Assembly (NCBI GenBank): GCA_963971425.1
Contig: OZ020519.1
Span: forward strand, 13,594,028 to 13,658,027
DNA from: Bryoerythrophyllum caledonicum
Lineage: Eukaryota; Streptophyta; Bryopsida; Pottiales; Pottiaceae
Reading direction: 5' to 3'
Length of the DNA stretch: 64,000 nt
The notes under the pieces were generated by a model. The model saw only the letters and a list, made by a program, of their open reading frames with translations, was not told the DNA's origin and did not search any database. Shown here in pieces: positions 45,651-59,399 of the stretch (its first letter is position 1; every line of letters begins with the position of its first letter). The translations under genes and the position numbers were made by a program.

Positions 45651-48600
45651 AGACTAGGATGGAGACACTTGTGTGAACAACACAATTGAAAAAATTTGGC
45701 TTCTTGTTCCCTAACCTGTCTTTGCCTATTTTGTGGATGTCTATACTTCTATGGTTTTAAAATTTTGCAGAAACCATTTTGATCCTCTACATTTACATTT
45801 AAATTTTCATACTTGTTTACATTCTTATATTCATGTTTGCTTTTGTTTTTTTGAGTGGATTCTATGTACACGGTGTTGATTTACATCCGCGGAAGGGGGA
45901 GAATAAAATATTTCTACATTTTGGCTTCTGGAACCTCTAAGTGACTATCCTCTCAAAAGATGACATACCATATCATACATCACACTTTCATCAAAGTGTG
46001 AAGCAGAAGTAGAATGATGAAATTGATAAGAAAAACAAAAAGTAATTGTAAGTGTTTTCTATTTGAATTTCAATTCAATAGTTTGTTTTATTAAACTAAT
46101 GTTCTGTATAATTTTGCAAGTATATTAGTATATTTGTATATTTGTACATTTGAACATTTGTACATTTGTACTTTTAGCAACTCAATGTAGGCTTGTATAA
46201 TTTGTGGAAAAATTTGTACTTGATATGTTAAAATAAATAATCTATCTATCTCTCTAGTATACGTATATATATATATTTGTTGTGTATAAAATTAGATAAA
46301 AAACTGAATGTTATAATCTTTGACACATGTTAAATTATAATATAATGTAGAAAATTGTTTATTTGATTTTGTTGCATACTTACTATAATATATCCAATCA
46401 TCAATACATTCACAAATAAATATAAAGTGACATTTAAAATAATGTTTAGCAATTAATGCTCCAAGAGTATGTAAATTTTGATCAATGGAATGAAATGAAT
46501 CTTTTTTGCATGATTTACATAATGGAGCAATTTGAGATGAAGATCAATATATAGAAAAAATGTTAATAAACAACAATTGTTGGTAGATTGTGAGGTGATT
46601 TTTGTGCAATTAAGTAGATCTCTAATTACTTGAGCAAACAAATTCATAACAGAACAAAATAATGCAAATTCAACAAAAATACTACTTACACTTTTATTGA
46701 AAATATTGAAAATGATATTACAAATCCTAATGGCAAAAATAATATGCAATATAGAAATCACTCTTATATAAATTGGAAAGATACAAGTCATCTTTTAGAA
46801 CTATTTTCAAATAGTAAACTAACATATCAAGTTAGAAAAGTTAGAAAATGTTTAAAGTATATAAAACATAAAAAATTTGAAATAAATAACATTACAGAAT
46901 TCAATAACATAGAAACATTTTTCATTGCAAACAATATCATACAAAATCAAATACAAACTAAAGTAGCTAGAAAAGCTAAGCTTCAAATTAGTTAAATGAC
47001 ATCAAATGATTTAATGATTTAAGTATAAACAAGACAGTGAAAATCATTCAAATTTTGAATCTAAATCACTATCAACAATTGGAAAAATAATTTATTTATT
47101 TTAATTTAAAAAAATAATGTATCAATTAACCAATTTATGTGTGATATGTATGTCAAAGATTAATTATTTTGAAACTTATTAGTATATTGATACTAATATT
47201 GCCACAAACTATCAAATCTTGTTATAATGTGATTTTATCTTATTTATAATTGAGTCATTGAATGTTTGCAATCAGTGTTTAAATGCGATTAAAAAAACTA
47301 AAATCTCATCATATTTTATATATAACAATACACATAGAAATTTGATTTAGCATTCGTAAAAAAATTTATTATTTTAGTAGAAAGATTGAGCTTGTCAAGG
47401 CAAGTTTTTGACAAATTTATAAATTCAAAGTTATGGTCAATATAAAATACATATCAATATTATAAATGTTCCAACAAATATTGATAAAATACAATAAGTT
47501 CTTCCTCATTTACTTGAGAACGATGGCACAATAAGGGTTCTTATGATACGCCATCTATATCTTAAATGAGGGTGTTTGTTTGTTTAATTGTTTTATTTGC
47601 CACATTGAGATCTTTGAATCCATGCGCCTGCAAGTTGCATTCATGGTATTGTTGAAAAGTCCTCTACAAGGAGGAGTGCAGGAGCTGGCATTTGGATCTC
47701 TAGTGTAAAAGATATTGAATTTCAAAGTATTTTTGGGCCTACAGTTATTTCAAATTATAGATTTTTTGAACCATGTTTCTCTTGACTCTATTCTTGGTAC
47801 CAAATAGAAGTTATTTGGAGGAGGAGTGGATAGACTTTGTGACATTTGGACACATGATGTGAAACTTATTGAATTTTAAAGTTTTTTATTAGTTAAATAA
47901 TTAGGAAATTACTTGAATTTTAACTTTTATTGTAGCAATGGCACAAGGCACACTAATTTAGTATATAAATTTCCTTTCATGTCTAGAAATTTACGCCTTA
48001 ATGTGATTATATTAGCAATAAAAGATTTGGTGAATACACCATTATATAGAAAATATTTTGTTTAGGATACATTTGCAAACAAAAATTAGAATTGAAATCT
48101 TTGAAGATGATTATTTTTGAAGATGATACTGCAAACCAAAACAATATTGAAGAAGAAACAAAATATGTTTACAAAAATAATGTTGCATAGTTTTTTAGCC
48201 TATGGTTACACCTACTAAAAGTGGTTTATCTATTGCATCTAATAAAAAATACCATTACAAAGGAATCTTTGAAGGTAAACATAGTAAAGAACTAACTTTC
48301 CCACATTGCTTTTTGGTCACCTTCAAAATGAAAAAAATATAATAATCTCTTATATCTTTTCATAAATGAAGAGAGTACAAACTAGCTTAAAGAAAAGTTC
48401 AAATAAATACTACTTTGTCTCTTACCTTATGATATGCCATAGAATAAGTAAATGAGTGATAGCAATTGATCAACATAGTTTGAATCGCTTTCTAAGGTTG
48501 CAATTGATGCCATGCAAGTGTTTTAAGTCGATTGGCCATCCAGTTAAAGTTAGCTTATAATCATTAGTTGCCTTAAGATAGGCTAGGCAATATTGTAGTA

Positions 48601-51600
48601 GTGCCAATTAAGATAAATAGGATTAAGGATAAATTTATATTCCCATATTTATATCCATATACCAAGACTTTAAGAATGTGTAGTAAGGAGCATGGAAGGT
48701 AAAGCTAAAATAAAGGCGGCTATCATCTAAAATATTGAGTTCTATATGCTTCATGCCTACTTAATTTTATTTTTTTAATTTAATAATAAGAGTAAGAGGG
48801 AAAATGAGGGCTTGAAGGAAGTAATAATAAAAATGCATAAGGCCAAATAAGGGCCTTGTCAAATTGATTCATTTGCTTTAGTTAAGCACAAAGGAGGTCT
48901 TCATTTGTGGTCTATTTGACTTAGGATAAGATTGGGACCATAGTCATGCATGTTGCTTCTATGAATGTCGGATAGAAATTAGTTAAAAGATAGAATACCA
49001 ATACCTTTCATCATAAGGTGAGTAGTTCCAAACTATTGAATATAATTAATTTTATCTTTATACAATGACCTTAGCTATTTACACATTAGACAACTTGAAC
49101 TTTCTTTGAAGAACAGATTAGAAGAACTTACTAATAGAAGAGTGTAGTACAAAAATAAAAATTGGAGAAATTTTTATAAAATGAATTTTTTCTCGGGAAG
49201 ACTCAAATTGGCTAGAGTTTTAAGTAGCTAAGGTTATACATTTGTAAATGACATCTTACCTAGGAAGTAATATATTAATTAGGCTTATAAAGGAATGCTA
49301 ATACAAAAATATTTATATATAATTTGAAAAAAAATCTATGAATATGTCCATTAATTACTATTCTAAGAATGTAATTCTATTCATATGCTGTAAACTATAA
49401 ATAAAATGGAAAAAACACACCACAAGATATTAAAATAATATTCATTCAATACACATCACTCACGGCAATAATCTATTTTTATTTTATTTCTTTTAAGTCC
49501 ATAGTCACACTATAATCTCAATTTTCATAGTCAATGTCCATAGTCTCTCCTAGTTCATTCAATCTTTATGATTAATTTCATGTCATCTCTCCACACTCTA
49601 TTATTTTCATTTCCATGCTGAATAAAAATCAATCTAGAAAATTTAATAATTTTCAATGACTAAATTGATGTACTCTTATTTATTTTTACATTTATCTATT
49701 ACTTTGATTAATCAAAATTACAATCTTATTTATTTTTACTTGCACACATTAAACCATGGAATAATAGCAATTTCAAATCTTGCTAAATAATACTTATTAT
49801 CATCTTACAATTTTTAAGATCCCTCGTAATTGTTCTTACTTTGAATACATATATTTATTTGGCGACAATCTTAATTAATTACATAGCCTTGATTATCAAT
49901 TATAAAGCCGTCTTGTATTGGCCATGCTTATAGTCAAAAATCAAATTTAATTTCCATAAAATAAATCACACATGATAAAATTAAAATAAATGCATGCTTG
50001 CAATTCATCACTCATACACTATAGATAATTACTATGCAATTCTCTTACATTAGTTAACACTCAAGTTATTATAAATTCTCCAATTTAAATCTCATCAATT
50101 TTATCACTCATTAAAAATCCAACACAAATAGTTTAAACAATATACACTTGCATCCAACAATTTTAATTTATTGTTGTTTTCAATTTTTCAATTTTCATGT
50201 CTATTTTGTGGTTGTTGTGTAAATAGGGTTAGCAATTCATCTCATTTTTGTTAGTATGTAATTAAATTTAGAATGTATGAAACAAGAGTCAAATAGGCAG
50301 TTTTGTAGATATGAAATAGGCAAATTGGCAAGGATATGAAAAGGGTCTAATTAGCTTGACTCCTATAAAGAGTTGTCTTCACCATTTTGGAATTATATGT
50401 CTAAAGGTGTCATCCTTCGAATTTTGTTTTTTTAGTCTATTTGACTTTCATGTATGAATAAAGTTATCAACTTGATATATTTACATTGCCAAGTTAATTA
50501 GAATTGTAAAAATCACTTAAGAATTGAAATGGTGAATTTAGAAGACTTAGAAAGGTCAAGTTGATAGGATTTGGAGAAGGATCAAATGGACTTGTAGCTT
50601 TTAGATTAAAATGTTGTCTTCAATTTTGGGACTATATGTCCAAAGGTCTAATTTCTTTTCTTCAATTTATACCAAAGTTATATGACTCACATTGTACTTG
50701 CGCGCACTTGTAATTGGATTTTGAGCTTTCAAATTGCAAACTGTCTAATTTTTTTTATTATGAGAATTTGTGAATTTTGAGTCATGTGGATTGCAAATAT
50801 TTATTGTGACATTGTGGAGGTGTTTGGTCTAATTGCTGTGAAATACAATTTATGTATGAGCACAAAATTAATGTCTAATTGAGTGAGAAATTAAGTGTGT
50901 AACTTTGTTTGTGTATTAGCAATTGATCTACTCGATTGAAAAGTGCAATCTGTATGTATGCAATATTGGTCGAGTTGGCAATAAATATTTGCAATTGAAT
51001 ATTGTGGTCAAGTTGACTAGTTGTGATAAATGGAGTTTAAACAATCTATTATCTAAATTGTGTGGTTGTATGTAAGTTCCTTGGAGTGAAACTGTGGTCT
51101 ATCTAATTGACATATTGGAAGTGATAAGTTGCATAGTTGTGTGAATAGTTTGACTAAGTTGATAAATTATGAATTTAGTTTAGTCGAATTGTCTATGAAA
51201 TAAATTTCCAAAGTCTATCGTGTTGTGGAGTTGCTGGAGGTTTTGGTTGTCCCGGAAAATACATCATTCGACATTTTAATTTGTAGAAAATAGAAAAAAC
51301 AATTTTGAACAAAACTAAAAATTGGCCATTTGGGAAGACTTCTTGGTGATGAGATTTGACAAAAAAAAATGAAGTCAAAACCATTTCTAATGTTTAAAAT
51401 TTTCGAAAAATAAAGGATACAATTATCATCAAGATATCTAGAAAGAGTTTTTTAGGTTTTGGCATTGAACCTAAAAATCAAAAGTTACAGCAAAAGTTAT
51501 AGCGGTCTGGAAAAAAAACGCAACAAATAGTACATGTGTTTCTTGCAATCACCCTGAAATTATGTTGATATTGGTGTTTGATTGTGGCTTAATATATGAA

Positions 51601-54391
51601 TGATTGAGCCTTGTTGTGATTTTAATTGTGCCTTCAATTTGGTTTTGCTATTGTGTGCAATGTGGTAACTTGAATAGTTGATGAAGTCTAATTGATGGAA
51701 AGAATTCCATTTCGGTTTGAACTGCAAGGAGTAATGATATTAAGTTGGGAATTCTAGTATGTTTACAGATAGTTGTGAAGGAACAAGTTGTCTATTTTCC
51801 ACAATTGATTTGCCATTCTAACATGCAAGCTAACTAAGAGAGCTAACTACGGAAATAAATTTTATTCTTAGTATTTCACAAATGTCTAATTCCAATTGAA
51901 AATTATATTAGTTGTTTAATTGATTTCAGTTGCTATGTATAAGTAAATGAAGTTGTTGACCAATTGTAAGGTTAAATCTACTTGACAGTAACCAAATCAA
52001 ATTTTTGTTCCTGGATTAATAATGATTAGTTACAGCTAAGTTCATTTGTAAAACTATGTCCAATCTCTCATACAAAATCTCTAGTAGTTGAGATTTGTTT
52101 TTTATGGCAAGCTCAGTTTAATTGCAAAGTTCATAAATCATGTCAAGTTGATAGTGTAGCTTGTGGTCAGTGGCTAGTCGATTGTGTCACAACAAGTGAA
52201 CAATAGCACGGTCATAGGTCTAAGTCCAATTATCATGTAGTTCTAAGCTAAGGCTAATTGACCCAACCACAGCCAATTAAAGAACCAAGAAAAATTGACC
52301 TTGAGAAAGATGGATTGTAAAGGCTGACAAGAAGATTAAAAGAGACACAAGAAAGAATAAATTTCTTCTTGAATTAGTGTGAGACAGAAGCACAAAATTC
52401 ATTATATAAATAAAATTGCCAAAAAGAGCAATTAAAGGTAAAAATCATATAGACAAGAAGAGTAGAAAATAATTTAATTGCTTATGAATTTAAAAGCTAT
52501 GATATTATATGATTATGAATAAATATATATAAAAACTAGGAAAAGTACCCGTTGTTTCGACGGCCAATGATTTTCAGGTTGATAAAAAGGAAAATCTATG
52601 AACAGTTGTACACAGAGGGAGAGAGAAACAAAAAGAGCACGTATGAGAGCATGAGCAAGAGAGAGAGAAAAAAAACAATGGAGAAAGACACGGAAGAGCA
52701 CGAAGAGGTTAGGAACCCAATTCTAAAGGAAAATGGTATGTTTTGGTTTGTGGGCATGCCTGGTGGATTGTACCGGTTTGCGTGCAAACTGATACAAACC
52801 ACACTATAACCAAACCAAAACAAACTTATTATATAACCACATTGTAAAGGATCAAACAGACAAATAGGGTTAGGAACCAAATTCTTATATATATATATAA
52901 AGTGGCTAGAGCATGCATGAAGCAAATTGACCTGAGATTAGACGTGAGCTACACATTAGACAGGACAAGGAAATCATACATTGTGTCTATATTATAGCAT
53001 GGGTCTTGGATTGTAAAAATTGACATTAGGCCTATTTCTTTGGTTTATTTCTTGAAACCAACCGAAAAACACATAAATAAGTATCCAAACTACAAATAGA
53101 GTGACCTTAGTCACACAAACGTTAAACTTTCCTTAGAACTTTACCCCCTTATATTACATTTCTTGGGTTTTTGTGGAATAGACAAATCTACACTACAAAA
53201 GGTCTATTAGCTTAGTTTTCACTCCATACAGGTGGTATGGCTTGTTTATAAACTTAATAAACTTTTCTCAAATTATGAATATATTTCTAGCTTTCAAATT
53301 TTAAATTAAATATACTTATTGTATACTTGTATATTGAGTATTGCGTTTGTGAAATTGGCTATGAATTAAAGTGTGAGTTGTGAGATAATTTGTCTATTAA
53401 TTTGTACAATCAAATTGTCAAGTGTTAAATGTTGTGTGTACTTTACTTTTAGAGTGTGTGTCTATAATTATTGTGTGTGTTGTAGTGTCAATTCAACTGT
53501 GAGTGACTATGGATGGTGTAAGTAAGAAATTGTTTACAAATGTTGGTGGATTATTTCACGATGTTGTGTTGCAATGTTGCGAGATAAGTTGTCAAATTTG
53601 TGTATGAAAATGTGTTATCAAAATTAAATATAATTATGTCAAGAGATTAAATCTGTGATGATTTGTCAACTTGTGAATGTATACATGTTACATTGTTGAA
53701 GTTGAAGTGTGTTAATTGGTGGGGTTGGAATGTAAATTAAGTGGGAAATCAAACAACAAAGAATTAATTATCCCAGTAGTTCACTAGATTAACTATAATT
53801 TAGTTGTGAAATTCAATCAGTTAATTGTGTAATTTCTAAGTGGTCAAATAATCATGAAGTACTTTAGCTATAATATTATTTGATTGTGTGAAAAGTCTTG
53901 AATTAAGTCGATAGAAATTTTCATCTAAATGAGTGAGTGTGGAGTAATTTAAACAGAACTCATTGTTGTTCAACCATACTTGCACATTGGAGACTTTTGG
54001 TCTAATAAGCTAATAGTTTTGGTGCAACAAATCTTCCAGTTTGAGAGTCTATGATAAATCAAAACAGATGTATAATACTTTCGGATTAAAGTTTAATGTG
54101 TCAAATTTACAAGTAAATTCCCAAAAAAATAGTACAGTTTTGTCTTTTGTTATTATTAATTTGTCTAATTACAAATTTGTAGCTTGGTCAATTTGGCATT
54201 GCAAATTGTGAGTATAAGTTGATTGGGTTATGGCCAATAGTGCAAGGATGGTCATAGATCTAGTCGAAAGTGGTGTAGTATTGGATCTGAATCTTGACAA
54301 ATTAATTCCAACCAAATTCAACTGCTTATTGATATTTTCACATACCGCAATTTTCACAATATCAATAAGTTGTTGTTGTTGTTGTGAAATA
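45651..54391. other. 8.7-kb AT-rich stretch with no supported gene
   Basis: Mostly A/T homopolymers, short hydrophobic or Lys/Asn-rich frames and 'gttgtg'-type low-complexity sequence. Exceptions are the truncated foldback copy at 51270-51554 and a purine-rich run (agagagagaaa) at about 52615-52690. A 62-codon frame at 54169-54357 on the minus strand follows the gag fragment but is not recognisable as its continuation. Confidence 0.55.
51270..51554. mobile_element. Truncated copy of the GGGTG foldback family
   Basis: The right end gtgtttcttgcaatcaccc matches the termini of 27342-28430 and 60860-61572, preceded by the family word 'aacgcaacaaatag'. Further left, 'acattttaatttgtagaaaatag' matches the central part of the 27342 element. 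The left terminal repeat is missing. Confidence 0.6.
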
Positions 54392-54763
54392 TCAATAAGC
54401 AGATTGCAATTGGCTCATGAGAGTGAGGATTTGAGATTGGTCACCTGAAGCGTATGAACATTTTAGGGCCGCCCAGGCCGTAGCAGGGTCGGTGTGGTTG
54501 GCGACGATGTCCACGAGATCGTCATTGACCGATAATATCAAGGCAGAAACAGCACCGGCCTTCATGGTGTCAAGTTGGGTGGCTGTAACGTTTCTTCCTC
54601 CGACGTTGGCAGGAAAAGTTTCGAGGATGACTTGTGCTTCCGTGACTTGCCACCAATTCTCTCTCCGCAGGATTGCTCGCATCTTTAGGCTCCATACATA
54701 GTAATTCGTCATCCCTGCAAGTTTGTTAGCATCTCCTATTGATACGTTCCTAATCTCACTCAT
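54392..54763 (-). pseudogene. Ty1/copia gag, N-terminal fragment
   Basis: It encodes MSEIRNVSIGDANKLAG, then NYYVWSLKMRAILRRENWW (the conserved N-Y-x-x-W-x-x-x-M-x-x-L motif of copia gag), and HTDPATAWAALKCSYASGD with LTLMSQLQS, the usual order in the UBN2/retrotransposon-gag family that makes the virus-like particle. It ends in a TGA at 54392-54394 right after LQSAY, where a full gag would continue for 100 or more residues to the zinc knuckle. Nothing beyond reads as gag, protease, integrase or RT. A PBS and probable LTR lie upstream on the same strand, in correct order. The start is the first Met, with a leader of about 250 bp to the PBS. Confidence 0.85.
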
Positions 54764-55012
54764 CGTTCTCTATTTGCTAGTAGAAGACTACTGCTAGCAA
54801 AGATATCGAAGCGGGTGTACTGTCCTCTCGTTCGATTTGGCTCCTTCTCGCCCTTCTCTGTGCTTTCGAAAAAGAGTTCACTGTCTCTCCTCTCGTTCGA
54901 TTTTGGCTTCTTCCGTCCTGCTCTGCACTGCACCCTATTCGGTACTGAACTCTCTCAGCGCTGCATTCAATCAGTACTTGTTAGCGCTCACTGTCGCTGT
55001 AATGTCACTACA

Positions 55013-55024
55013 GCTCTGATACCA
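55013..55024 (-). other. Primer-binding site for initiator Met tRNA
   Basis: The minus strand reads TGGTATCAGAGC, the standard plant retrotransposon PBS complementary to the 3' end of the initiator methionine tRNA. It directly adjoins the LTR end (...TCAACA) and lies about 250 bp upstream of the gag start. Confidence 0.93.
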
Positions 55025-55227
55025 TGTTGAAACTAAACTAGTTTAAGTCTATACGGTGAAGGCTGAGTCAAGCTGTAACTCCCTTGAATTAATTGGACAT
55101 AAAGATGTCAATATATACATTTTGTTGGAGCGTGGGGATGAGCACCCATGACTAGACGTTACAGGCTCCACTACTTGACATAATCTCTGAAGAACGGTTA
55201 CAGTAAGTGTGTCTTCAGTTACTAACA
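55025..55227 (-). repeat. Probable 5' LTR of the copia element
   Basis: Begins at the PBS boundary with TGTTGAAAC (plus strand) and may end at 'ttactaaca' (55227), giving TG...CA ends and a length of about 203 bp. The outer limit is a guess: no second LTR exists in the window to align with it. Confidence 0.5.
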
Positions 55228-56171
55228 AATCTAAGTACAGACTAACTCTGTTGGCGAACCTGAAGGATGAATGAGTAGCGGCTAGGTTGTAGTTTAGGTC
55301 GTGAGTACTATTTTAACATGAAGGGCAGTTGATTTTCTCGGATCCTCTGAGGTGGTGAGCTGTTGAGCAACTGCGTTTGAAGCGGAATTGAAGTTTCGAG
55401 GTGGATCAAGAGATCAGTGACTTAGGGCTCCGAATGCATTGGAGAGATTAGTTGAGGAACTTCGGACATCTCTGGAATCTGCCTTGTGAGAGCTACTGCG
55501 TCCAGTTTTGCTGTGTAACAATCGGGAAACACTTTAATAAATGGAAGAGCTAATTCTGGTATCCTTTATATTTTAATTGACAGGTTGAGAGACTGCTGAG
55601 AATACTTTTATTGATACGTGGTCATTTGATAGCATTAAATTTTAATCAAAGCAAGGATTGCACGTACGAAACAAGAGAGGTTGAGGTTAGCAGATGAAAA
55701 TCAGTGTACCTACTTCTGTGTTTCTACTCCTGGACTCTTACTTTTGTACGTGAGTATATGATGATTCAATGGCTTATTTCGCAGTAAACTAGAATAATCT
55801 AGAATTGGAGTTGCACCACATGAAATAGAAGATGGAGAGAGAAATTCAACAATGAAACACATCCATTGGAGTTTCACCATGGCTTAGAAATTCATTCATT
55901 TACAATGCAAGTGACATGCAAGAACTGAGATACTTCTAAGCACACTTTGACATTTACAGATGCTTCCATGTGATACTCCACAGGTCATGGGTAGTCTCAA
56001 AATTGAAACTTGGCTACCTCAAATTTAAAAAACTCTTAACTTTTACATACAATATCCAAATAATACATATTTCAGTGCGTTGAAATCCTCTTAAAGGGAA
56101 CAAGACTTGGGCAAAACAAGTCCATCCTAATAACGGGAACCACTCAAAACAGCTGAATCGGGCTTCCATGC
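55228..56171. other. Spacer between copia LTR and LRR gene, nothing recognised
   Basis: Mixed composition and no supported frame. It may hold the 3' UTR of the LRR gene on the minus strand, starting just below 56172. Confidence 0.45.
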
Positions 56172-58064
56172 TCACTGCTCAAGGTTTTTCTTCAGTGCTT
56201 CCTTCACATCCTCCATTCGATCACATTTCGGATGGAAAATAATCTCTTGCAAAGTCTTGTTCACTTTCAAAGAATCTATCAACTCATCCACGTCATCATC
56301 TTCAATTGCGAAGTCCTCCAATTCCAGTTTCCGCAAGCTCTTGTTATTTCGCAGGGCCTGGAACAATAACTTGGGCACCGGAGATTCATCGCCATCGCCC
56401 TCCAACTGCAGCTCGTGCAAACTCGAGGTCGTTCGAATCCAGTTGGAGAACTCAGTCTCTGCCATCTTTGTACAGAATGGCCCTTGCAAGTAGAGACTTC
56501 GAATGCTTGAATTGGAGCTCAACGCTTTATAAAACGCATCCAAGTTGATCACGTCCCCCCCAGCTTTCCTGCAGCGTACGCAACTCATACACAAGTGGCA
56601 GGGTTTAGGGTGACGTAATATGGAATTATACAAATAATATGCAGACAAATGCTGGTTGGATGTTTGATTAGATAGAGTTTCAACCCAAAAAAATTAGAGA
56701 GACGCAAATCTTCCGAGACCATCTAGTAGGACTATTTCAGCCAACTATTGAATTTCCTCTAAAGAGCAGGCCCTCCTTTGAAAAAATTTGGACCCCAATA
56801 TGAGCCATCAAGGCAGTTCGCTTGAAATGTAGCTTCCTAGAAACTTAATACAAAGCCCTGAGAGACATTTAATTAGTTTTCAAAAATCATTTTTAATCTT
56901 AAGATATGATCAGTTATCTTCTGGAGTAACAATTTTGGATTTTTCACTCTAAGGTCTACAAGGTATTCTTGAATCGGTCTACTTCCTATATTACCTTAAA
57001 ATGCATTATATGTCTTTTACACCTGACCTGACCAGATTAAAAAGCAAATAAGATGCGTACCTGGTACCCCTGCATTCTCCAATGTACAGGCGCAGCTTGT
57101 GAATGGACGCATTGTGCTGCACAAGTTTCATAATCTGAGCGAAAATCTCCGCATCGATGAAACCTCGGTCTTCGTCATTCGGGAAATCCTAGGTAACGTC
57201 AAGGACTCAATCGGAGTGTTCCGCTGCAGAAGCTCCCAATGAAAGTTGATTTCAAACATAGATTTTACACAATAAAGCCTAATGCAAGAAACTTTGTACA
57301 TGTCAAAAATAACCCAGAAATTGAAAACAAAAACGGTACACTCACAACTACCATCTCTAATATGACATTCCAGAATTGCCACACTATCATTGCCTATAGC
57401 AAACTCGTCACACATTCAAAGTATGTCCAGATGGGAACCCTCGAGTGTTGCGATTGAAGAGGTTTGAGAGTAACATAGAAAAAAATAATTTTCTTTTGCA
57501 AGAAACATCACACACATCTAAACCTCAGGGGATATATCAGGAAAAAAACAGTTGAGGTACTCACAATTACTCCCAGAAGCTCCAGCATCTCCTCCCGACT
57601 GCACCCATCGTAACCCCCAATCCATTGGAACACAAGCTCCCTAATCCCCTTATTATCACGAAGTACTTCAGGAAGAACCCCGAGGCGCATAAGTAAACCG
57701 TCAGTGGAAGAATTAGCAATAACTAACGTTCTCACCGAGCTTTTGCGATCAGGTTTCAGAAAAACTTCGGTGAGAAAGCTGTCCATGGGCCACATGCTTT
57801 TAGGAGAGGATTTCTTCTCTTCGTCCAGCTCTGAGTCCAGCATGAGAGTGAGTGTTGCTAATGATTTCTGTGACGCCACTGCTTCTCCTATCAGCTTGGC
57901 TTCCACATCTCCCATGTCTAGTAACGAAATGTCCAAACTGTGCAGCTTCCGGTTTTGCTTGAGGTGTTGAAGGGTTTCATGAGGATCTGATGGGCTGGTC
58001 CAGTCCATTGTGCCTTTCGCAATTCGGGATCCAGATATTGTGAGGGCTTGGTGCTTTGAGATAC
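56172..58064 (-). CDS. Leucine-rich-repeat protein (ribonuclease-inhibitor-like), frameshifted
   Basis: Three exons are supported: 58064-57565, 57223-57061, 56568-56172. Junctions ATT|GTGAGT, CTGCAG|CGG, ACCAG|GTACGC and CTGCAG|GAAAG agree in phase at both ends. The product shows repeated L-x-x-L-x-L units (LHSLDISLLDMG, IRSLYLQGPF, LHELQLEGDG, LRKLELEDFAIEDDDVDELIDSL), each preceded by a helix-like stretch such as FQALRNNKSL. This is the RNI-type repeat, usually a protein-binding scaffold. No kinase, NB-ARC or membrane segment is seen in these exons. Exon 2 is 163 nt and needs 164 to stay in phase. The frame breaks between PIESLTLPR and FPNDEDRGF near 57190, either a true 1-base deletion or a consensus error. 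The ATG at 58008 lies within exon 1, so an upstream exon may exist. Confidence 0.7.
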
Positions 58065-59399
58065 CTGCATAGAATGGAAGTGGTCAGGAAACATTGAGAT
58101 CTCAAAAGATGCAACAAGTGAGTAGCTCAAATCGGTCATCAGGAATTGTCACATAGGAAACTAATGAACCAGCAATTGGACTAGGTCGACAGCCATGAAG
58201 CAAAGAGAATTTTAGTTCAGAGGGTGAAGACTCATCTTTCCCTGATTAGAAGATTGAGATAAAACAGAATTTCAAGTACCAGATACTTTGGCTGCACTCT
58301 TATTGACTGTTCACTCCCAATGTTGGAAGCACCCAGAGTTTTGAGCAGTAATTTGCCTCCGAAAGTACTCTGAGGCACACTTGTAGCAAACGTACTTACT
58401 GTCAGTTCTGATTTAAAAGTAGAGATGCTTGATTCCCGCCTTGAATGGATACTCTTGTACACAGGCCTCCAGAATATGAAACGAAACTCTGCAAAGTAGG
58501 GCTTTTACGTTCTCAGAGCTCTAAAATCTAAAACAAGTATACGGTAGACTCAATACGACAACCTTAAACCGTCCAGACAAGCGCTCCAACCTGCTCTGCT
58601 TCCGAGATGAGTGCCCTTTTCCAAAACCTGAGAGCTCTAAAACCTAGAACCAGCAGAGACCTAAGATTTCCACTGACTGGCGCAAACTCTCCAATGTACT
58701 GACCACACAAAAAAGGGTAGAGCATGAATAATTTAGAAGGTTCTTTCCATTCATTACTTGGCAGATGATATTCAACATCCAGTATACGCACCTTGAAGTC
58801 ACGAACTGCTGAAGCAAGTCCTCTTCCCTCTTTCCTATCTCCTAACACTGCTTCAAAGCACGCTCTACATTACAGCCCCAGAAATTCAATTACTCTCGAT
58901 TTAACAACACACGCACACACACAATCACAATCACAAGGTAATCAACGTTGCAATTCATATTGATAACAGTGGGTCAGTAATACTCGCATTGTAAGCTCCA
59001 ATCGGTTCCAAGCACAATCCCACTTCTCCATTCAATACAAGGCTCTACACTCACCTGAGTGAATATATCAGCTGAAATGGCAGCTCAATCTTCCACAACA
59101 ATCGATCTAAAACAAACAATCACCCCCAAAACTTAAGCAATCAAACATGAATGCAGCAATGTCTTTGCTTGCACCGCCTTAAATCAGTCCTTCCCAATGT
59201 TCGGGAAACCCATGCGTTAAACGTGACGCCTGCTTCTGCGGCACGAGTTGTACTTGAGGATTGCGGAACGTGCCACTTGGTAAAAGGAGTTGAACGTGTA
59301 AGCAACAACAAGTGTTGACAATCATGTGTTGACAGTAACGTAAAACAGCCCATCATGGTCAGAATCAGGAGTTTGTCCTCATGCTGTTGCTGAAACTCA
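58065..59399. other. Region upstream of the LRR exons, possible further exons
   Basis: Minus-strand frames at 58232-58462 (76 aa) and 58564-58848 (94 aa) show no LRR pattern or recognisable domain. Exon 1 opens with phase requiring one base from an upstream exon, so part of the gene may lie here, but no candidate could be joined with confidence. Otherwise nothing recognised. Confidence 0.35.

Noticed and set aside
52552..52809. 85-codon charged frame
   Set aside because: Arises from a purine-rich (agagagaaa) tract; the opposite frame is equally open.
54169..54357. Continuation of copia gag
   Set aside because: The translation lacks gag motifs and a zinc knuckle; the short frame is not distinguishable from background.
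57128..57415. 95-codon minus-strand frame as a separate gene
   Set aside because: It is intron plus the start of LRR exon 2, read on past the frameshift.
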